Shown: positions 59,501-64,000 of the stretch, piece by piece
Position numbering within the stretch: the first letter of the stretch is position 1
Layout of the letters: each line of letters opens with the position of its first letter
Assembly (NCBI GenBank): GCA_037178975.1
Contig: JASJZH010000003.1
Span: 9,486,001 to 9,550,000, forward strand
Length of the DNA stretch: 64,000 nucleotides
Source of the DNA: Oscheius tipulae
Taxonomy: Eukaryota > Nematoda > Chromadorea > Rhabditida > Rhabditidae
Reading direction: 5' to 3'
Notes under the pieces: generated by a model
The model's database searches: none
The model's input: the letters and a program-made list of their open reading frames with translations, nothing else
Told to the model about the DNA's origin: nothing
Position numbers and translations under genes: made by a program

Positions 59501-62246
59501 TCGGAACTTGTTCACACACACAGAACAGCATTAGGGGTGGGGTCATCTCATGTCACCGAAATCGACTATTTATTGTCGCGTCTTTCAGAAGTTATCGCCC
59601 GTGCTCGAGGAGATGCAGTTGGAGAATGTGAGAAGGTTGAAGTCACTGAACGAGTCCATGACCAGCAATCCGGACTTGACCAATGTTCAGCTGTCAGTAG
59701 CTACAGTGTAAGACGGAAATGGGGGCGCAAAACAATGTTTTAGGAACGGAATGGAGACAGTACCATTGGAGTTCGCATCGGCCGAGAAGAGGGCCGTGTG
59801 GGAAAACGCATTCCGCGAGGCTAAAAATGCTATCTGTACGTTTTTTATGGGAAGAGAAGCAACAGCCTCGACAGTTCGCACGCCGTTCTAAAGGTTTTGG
59901 GCAACAGACACAATAGTTCACACGTCCTTTTTGAGCCGCCGACTCGACAGCGTAGTAAAAGCGTTTGGGCCAGATACTCGATAGTACACAGTTTTAGCGT
60001 TTTTGAGCCATAGCCTCGAGAGTTCACACGCAAACTATTTTGGGCTCTACATGAGAATACGAATAAAACTACTCCTTTTCAGTGAATCAGCAGCTGAGTG
60101 CACCTCCCAGTAAGTTGAAAAGTGTTTTGGCTCATCAGACCAGGCCAGGACTGCAGGTACAGACCATTTCTTCCAGTTTACAAACAATTTCAGCTCTGTT
60201 CAGCCGTGGTCGTGCCAGGAAAACGAGCCGACAGTTCGCAGTCTGTTTGGCTCTGTGCAAGTGACAAGTTCTCCGGTCAGGTAAGGTCTTGGTGTTCTCG
60301 CAAAAAGGTGCGAGAGTCTGATGTAAAGTGAGACTGGAACTTGCCCGATAGCACGACGACACAGGAAGTAGATCAGCTGGTTGGCACGAACAAAACAGTG
60401 CATTATGGGACATTGTAAGCGGGGGGAGGGGGCATCAGAGAAGTTTCCTAGAGGAAGATACGAAAAGATTGAGCAACTGCCTCGGCAGTTCAAACACAAT
60501 AACCTGCTTCGAAGAAATTGGCTCGACAGTTCACACGCCCAAAAATCGTCGAGAGACAGAGAGACAGAACTTTGCTAGGAGCCATGATCGGTGGCGGGAT
60601 AGTAGGACTACCCAGAGTTCTGGCAAACGCAAATATTATTTGGAGACAGAGAGACTTGGCCTCGAAAACACTACGTACAAGAAACAAGTTCAGGTGGCTG
60701 TCGTCTCTTTGGAAGGAAACGAGCCATCCATTGAAAGCTGTGCCGGCATTGGAAACAGTTCAATCACTGCCATTTGCACAGTTCCGCCACCAGTGTAGCT
60801 TATCTTCCTGGTGGTATAATATGACTTTTTGACAGGAAGGACAAGAAGAGAAAGATACGGATGCAGAAGTCTTTGGATCAGTTGAGCAAACATGAATGCG
60901 TCCTGAATCTCAATAGCAGTGGTTCCTCTTCTGATTCGTCTTCAGATGAAGGAGCTTCCGGATCAGGACAAATCACTGTCTGGATTGGAAATGAGGATGG
61001 AGAGTGAGTCTTGTTCGAAAGTAGAACCACAGTTCACACACTTGAATTAGGTGTCTCTATCTCTCTGTCTCTCTGACCCTGTCACTGTCTCTAACAAACC
61101 TATATTGCAGTGTCTACGTTCTGAATTCGAACGAACGCGTCCGTACAAGACAGAGGGAGCGAGTAGCTCGATTACCCAATCCGGTCACGGCTATCTGTCA
61201 CTGCGGAGGCAGCGTCTACGCGGCAACTTCCACAACAACGGAACCTGAACTTCTGAAATTCAAGGCGGAATCTGGTATTTTCTACCCTTTTGAAGATTTA
61301 TGTTTTTACAGAAAGAGCCTGGGATTTGGAGAAGCCCCAAAAGATCCACCATAATCTGCCGGGGAACATTCCCTACATGTGTCAGGTCGGAAGAAAACTG
61401 ATTTTGCCCTGCGGATCTGCCATATATTCCTACGATACCGAGACGAACGAGTGGCAATCCTCGTCTCCGATAGTCTCTCCAGATGACCGTCTGACTACGA
61501 TGTGCAATTCCGGAGCTACGCTCTTTGTCACAGGGAAGAGGTCTACGACCATTCATGTTCTGGATGCTTTCTCTCTCCAAGTTCATAACCATTTTGGGAT
61601 TGCTGCAATTGTTCGGAGTCAGTTGAATGGTAGGTACCTAGTCTGACAATATATCATTGACTCGACAATTCACACATAATTGTTGAGCTATTTGAGCTTA
61701 CTCACTAGCTCACACGCCACGCTTCTCTTTTTACGTAACATACCCAACAGTTCACACGCTTGCAGACAAACTTACAAAATGAACACTTCCAGGGAGAGAA
61801 GACATCCTCCGTGAGCACAAGATGGGCTGTCTCCGTGTCTCCTTCCTCACAGCAGCACGATCTCATCTCTGGATCGGTACATCTGCCGGATTTGTCATCT
61901 ACACCCCGATTCATTCAGCCAAATCACAGCCGAATCCCACCTTGACAGGTAAAAAAATGATAACTGTCACTAAGGAAAATCCGTATTTCAGTCTGCGACA
62001 TGGGTCATAGCGGTCCCTGCCGTGTCCTCCTGCCAATTAACGTGGCATTGACGAGGAAAATGAAGAGAATGTCCCTCAATGAGCCGATTCAACAGAATTC
62101 ACAGGTTTTTGAATATTCACCCTCCAACAAAGTACAATTTTCAGTTGCTGGTAGTGAGTTGTGGTGAAGGACTGGATGAGAAGGGGGCCAACCAGGATCC
62201 CTCCACCGACTCGGTCAATCATTTGATTTTCTGGCAGTCCAGCTGA
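50508..62246 (+). CDS. ARHGEF17-like Rho guanine nucleotide exchange factor (DH, PH, WD-like C-terminus)
   Basis: ARHGEF17 (TEM4) activates Rho GTPases through a DH-PH unit and has a C-terminal beta-propeller. Exons: 50508-50656, 50699-50837, 50880-51087, 51129-51835, 52549-52740, 52811-53071, 53110-53261, 53336-53418, 53458-53570, then after a 6-kb intron 59589-59692, 59744-59835, 60083-60109, 60204-60280, 60694-60794, 60836-61003, 61111-61274, 61312-61629, 61793-61948, 61992-62104 and 62145-62246. The N-terminus is Ser-rich. DH: AAKELYDTEKSFVEGLEFLVTKYMRPL and LLISPIQRIPRYELMVKQLLKHTP. PH: LLRYDMVAMKGREGKKQRCVFMLSD with FASAEKRAVWENAFREAKNA. C-terminal part: VWLCASDKFSGQ, ITVWIGNEDGD, SHLWIGTSAGFV and NHLIFWQSS at the end. 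A GATCTTTTCAG acceptor lies 5 bases before the ATG. Two transporter genes lie antisense in the big intron. Confidence 0.9.
52000..52075 (-). repeat. tRNA-derived SINE-like element in RhoGEF intron
   Basis: On the minus strand CCGTGGGCTAGTGGCTAACGC (A box) is followed by GGTTCGATCCC (B box) at tRNA spacing. Confidence 0.55.
52110..52180 (+). repeat. tRNA-derived SINE-like element in RhoGEF intron
   Basis: ACGGTTAAGACTC then GTAGTAATCTGGAGACC and CTGGGTTCGATCCCGG (T arm). It is head-to-head with the element at 52000-52075. Confidence 0.5.
53588..56268 (-). CDS. AAAP-family amino acid transporter, nested copy 1
   Basis: Amino acid/auxin permease (SLC32/36/38-type) membrane transporter of about 11 segments. 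Eleven or so minus-strand exons run from ATG 56268 (MKTKTDQVEDAEM) to the stop at 53588. Family blocks: WLLGAVFLVGDLAGGGMIALPYAVNNAG (TM1), YGEMAYRACGP, LSQFGFATVLILLAAKNAAILLNF, GLLVWPVTMLKSPMHFWQ, FAFGGHGAFPTIHHDMK, FVYGNSVGDSI, VMISIHVISTIVIALSPMTQQVEELL and GWQRFLNRSLIFW. The C-terminus ends with a conserved cysteine cluster (AVNCCGRFQNVTVSGISPAGFC). The whole gene sits antisense in the RhoGEF intron 53571-59588, its stop only 17 bp from the RhoGEF exon. It is a tandem paralog of 57329-59329. The nearest relatives I can recall are nematode AAAP transporters of unknown substrate. Confidence 0.9.
56269..57328. other. Spacer between nested transporter genes
   Basis: About 1 kb with no gene seen. 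A GTCTCTCTGTTCC...GTCTCTCCGTC tract lies at 57228-57312. It should contain the promoter of copy 1. Confidence 0.5.
57329..59329 (-). CDS. AAAP-family amino acid transporter, nested copy 2
   Basis: Ten exons, the first 59329-59297 and 59257-59143, the last about 57602-57329, encode the paralog of 53588-56268 with the same exon order. Starts MANNKISITEK. Family blocks: WMMAVVFVLGDMVGGGMVVLPSALANAG (TM1), YGEMAMRACGPKMR, MTQFGFACVLLLLAAKNAAILLNFF, WPVTMLKSPMHFW, FAFGGHTAFPTIQHDMRK, FVYGNSLGDTVI, HVLTTIVIVFSPMTQLFEDFF and FGWQRFLVRTGIFW. The C-terminal cluster reads INCCGAFQNTTVGAYSPVGYC. In this copy the exons corresponding to NFFFSVKISFCYLI are fused, with no intron where copy 1 has one. An ACGTTTCAG acceptor lies 7 bases before the ATG. 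Nested antisense in the RhoGEF intron. Confidence 0.9.
59860..60050 (+). repeat. Degenerate minisatellite of TCGACAGTTCACACGC / TTTTGAGCC units
   Basis: Roughly five units with 35-45 bp period: CTCGACAGTTCGCACGC (59867), ATAGTTCACACGTCC (59912), CGACTCGACAGCG (59940), CTCGATAGTACACAG (59977) and CTCGAGAGTTCACACGC (60015), separated by TTTTGAGCC or TTTGGGCC strings. Single copies of the same unit are scattered to 63421. It lies in a RhoGEF intron. Confidence 0.65.
60567..60645 (+). pseudogene. Relic of an AAAP transporter first exon, opposite strand
   Basis: The plus-strand frame reads LLGAMIGGGIVGLPRVLANAN, matching the TM1 exon of the nested transporters (VLGDMVGGGMVVLPSALANAG). It lies in RhoGEF intron 60281-60693, in the orientation opposite to the intact copies, and ends without a donor site. 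No other transporter exon follows. It is a dead fragment, or conceivably an inverted duplication. Confidence 0.65.
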
Positions 62247-62719
62247 ACAATTGCAAACCTTCTGTCTCTCTCTCTCTCTCTGAAAATGAATATTAATCAA
62301 CAGGATGCTTCCCCTCGATGAATAATTAACAGTTTCTGCCAGTTGGACAGGTGGCTCTAACGCGCGTTCATGTTCTCTTCCCCTTCCCAAAAGGGTGTCA
62401 AATTTCATGGGAGGATGCGAGACTACAGGACTTCTCACAAAGGGTTTCGGTTACGCTCTTCCTTTTGCAGCTTGTCTCTTGTGATCTCTGTGTCTCTGAT
62501 TTTCTGTGTCTCTCTGCCTCTTTTTCTCTCCGTCTCTCTATCTCTATCTCTCTGTCTCTTCGTCTCTCTGTCACTCTGTCTCAGAGAACAACAAGCCATA
62601 GGGATTGAATCTATTTGTCGCATCCGCGCATGGAGGCGGAATCCCCTCAGGGCTGTGCAGCCAGGTGTTCACAGTTAACCTCCGTAATATTATAATTGCA
62701 AATCGATTCGTGCCCCTTA
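62247..62719. repeat. RhoGEF 3' flank with GTCTCTCTGTC tract
   Basis: 62260-62280 is a short (TC)n and 62470-62582 a degenerate GTCTCTCTATCTCTCTGTCTC tract. No gene is assigned. A minus open frame at 62438-62340 (FDTLLGRGREHERALEPPVQ) is noted but unsupported. Confidence 0.5.
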
Positions 62720-63287
62720 CCTGGTTCCCGCTTCGGGCCCTCTCGCTTTAAAGGATCCTCGTCGTCCAACAACTCTGCAAACAAAACCAACATGTGTCCC
62801 GTTATGAATTGACACTTTTGTGGCCTTCCTCCCCTTCCTAGTCATTCCTTTAAATCTTAAACGACTATCTCCCCCATCTAATTATCCCAATGAAGCCCTT
62901 TAAAGTACACCTTCCGCTCTCACCGATTATTACGCTACATTGTACTGATGCCTCCTCCGCTCTTCACGGACGGCTGGTTCCCGAAAACCGTTTTTGTCCT
63001 CTTTGTATTTTTCGAAATGTTTTGTGTCAGAACTATTAGAGCTGGAGAAAGTACAAGGTGACTCACTAAATCGTTAGGTAGCTGGTAATTAGAGGATCCT
63101 ATCATTAGGCCCTAAAGAAGCGGAACTGAGGGTCGTCTGAGGCAGGCGGCCGTCGCCATGGAGCCCGCCTTGCTAGTTCAGAGCACGTACCTCACAGCTC
63201 ATCGATTCCCAGGCTCTTCTCGACCCATGACCCTTTGCTTACCCGGAACTGTTCACTTTTCAGAGAGGCACGTGTTTTCTCAAGCAT
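62720..63287 (-). other. Possible unassigned minus-strand gene, two exon candidates
   Basis: Exon candidate 1 starts at ATG 63287 (MLEKTRASLKSEQFRVSKGS and onward, to SLGIDEL) and meets donors at CGG|GTAAGC or CT|GTGAGG. Exon candidate 2 (about 62776-62720) lies between TTTGCAG and GTAAGG and reads LLDDEDPLKREGPKREP. I could not find one junction that keeps both readings in phase. It is divergent from the MAPK15-like gene. Function unknown. Confidence 0.3.
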
Positions 63288-63718
63288 TTTTATAGTTTTT
63301 TTTTTATAAAGAGAGAGGCAGAGAGACAGAGACTGAAAGAGACAGAGTGCAGAGAGACAGAAAAACGGTTCACACGCTCTTAAATTTTTTTATTCAGTTA
63401 CATTTGACAGTTCACACGCCCCAACAAGGCTTTCTATCCAATAGCATTTCCGGATTTTCAAGAAGGTTTCCTGTTCTTTCTGTTCTCCCGAACCAAAATT
63501 CGAAAAACCACTGTCAAATCTTCGACTGATCCCGGTCAGGACCGCCTCCACCGTTTTTGTCTTTCGCTAATCGACAATCTGCTGATGGCGGCTCATCCCG
63601 CGATCAACTGCGTCCAATCTCTTCTTCATTTTCCCCAAGGCATTTGGTATTTCCTCACATCGCACTCTTTTCCCTTCTTCAAAAAACTTCCTTTTTATAG
63701 AAGACAGCAAAACAGGGT
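63288..63718. promoter_or_regulatory. Upstream region of the MAPK15-like gene
   Basis: Contains a GAGAGAGGCAGAGAGACAGAGA tract (63309-63360) and two TTCACACGC motifs (63364-63378, 63404-63421). A TTTTTATAG acceptor lies 18 bases before the ATG. Promoter role is inferred from position. Confidence 0.45.
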
Positions 63719-64000
63719 ATGACTAATGGGATGACCACGGAAGAAGTCGAGAGCCATGTCAAGGAACGCTACGATATACAGAAGAGACTCGGGAAGGGAG
63801 CATATGGTATCGTCTGGAAGGCTGTCGACCGCCGGGGGAAGGAAATTGTTGCACTGAAAAAGGTGAGTCGGATGATTAGGTGACGTAGTCTCTGTCTCTC
63901 TGTTTCTCTGTCTCTATGTCTTCCCGTGTTTCTGTCTGTCCGTCTCTCTGTCTAGCTATCTCTCTGTCTCTCTGATCCACTTCCACCGTTCCAGATTTTC
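63719..64000 (+). CDS. mapk-15: MAPK15/ERK7-like protein kinase, N-terminus only
   Basis: Two exons are visible: 63719-63862 and 63995 to the right edge. The protein starts MTNGMTTEEVESHVKERYDI and runs into a kinase domain: QKRLGKGAYGIVWKAVDRRG (glycine-rich loop GKGAYG) and EIVALKK with the VALK lysine, then IF. The GAYGIVWKAVDRR string is characteristic of MAPK15 (ERK7/8), a cilium- and autophagy-linked atypical MAP kinase, but a short N-terminus cannot exclude another CMGC kinase. An upstream in-frame ATG is used; a second ATG lies four codons later. The intron is a GTCTCTCTG tract. Confidence 0.82.

Noticed and set aside
62260-62600. CT-rich array considered as CRISPR or satellite
   Set aside because: No constant repeat with unique spacers; only degenerate simple sequence.

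Overview
This window is eukaryotic nuclear DNA, almost certainly from a nematode. The evidence: introns are short (often 39-50 bp) with (T)TTTCAG-type acceptors; most start codons lie just downstream of an isolated splice acceptor, as expected for spliced-leader trans-splicing; there is a pdf-1 neuropeptide gene whose first peptide matches the C. elegans PDF-1a sequence as I remember it; there is an astacin with a C-terminal ShKT domain; and coq-2 carries the duplicated alternative exon known from rhodoquinone-making helminths and other invertebrates. The species cannot be named from the sequence alone. All gene models below are my own splice reconstructions, checked for reading-frame phase where stated.

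Layout, left to right. 1-6.4 kb: BBS7 (minus, C-terminus beyond the left edge). One of its introns holds a complete plus-strand gene for a 68-residue secreted cysteine-rich peptide, and other introns hold tRNA-derived SINEs and a dead LINE fragment. 6.5-9.4 kb: divergent taf-12 (minus) and elongation factor 1-alpha (plus). 9.4-11.6 kb: mostly unassigned, with a small membrane protein and orphan exons on the minus strand. 11.7-13.3 kb: astacin metalloprotease (plus). 13.9-20.2 kb: a minus-strand run NDUFAF7, VPS29, PLXDC with gaps of 117 and 197 bp, a candidate operon. 20.4-24.7 kb: a 677-residue F-box protein (plus). 25.9-28.6 kb: pdf-1 (minus). 30.3-35.7 kb: LRRFIP coiled-coil protein (minus). 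36.2-38.3 kb: rfc-2 (plus), tail-to-tail with coq-2 (minus, 38.4-41.2 kb). 41.7-44.6 kb bystin, 45.6-47.9 kb MRPL3 and 48.3-49.7 kb an ELMO-domain protein, all minus. 50.5-62.2 kb: an ARHGEF17-like RhoGEF (plus), whose 6-kb intron contains two tandem AAAP amino-acid transporter genes on the opposite strand. 63.7 kb to the edge: the first exons of a MAPK15-like kinase (plus).

Non-coding structure is rich: at least a dozen tRNA-derived SINE-like elements, three copies of an intronic dispersed repeat, a TTCGG-rich inverted-repeat element, a hairpin in the large pdf-1 intron, degenerate GTCTCTCTGTCTC tracts in many introns, and a recurring TCGACAGTTCACACGC motif confined to the right-hand end. 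The most interesting items are the coq-2 mutually exclusive exons, the nested cysteine-rich peptide gene, the nested transporter pair with its opposite-strand relic, and the TTCACACG repeat family.
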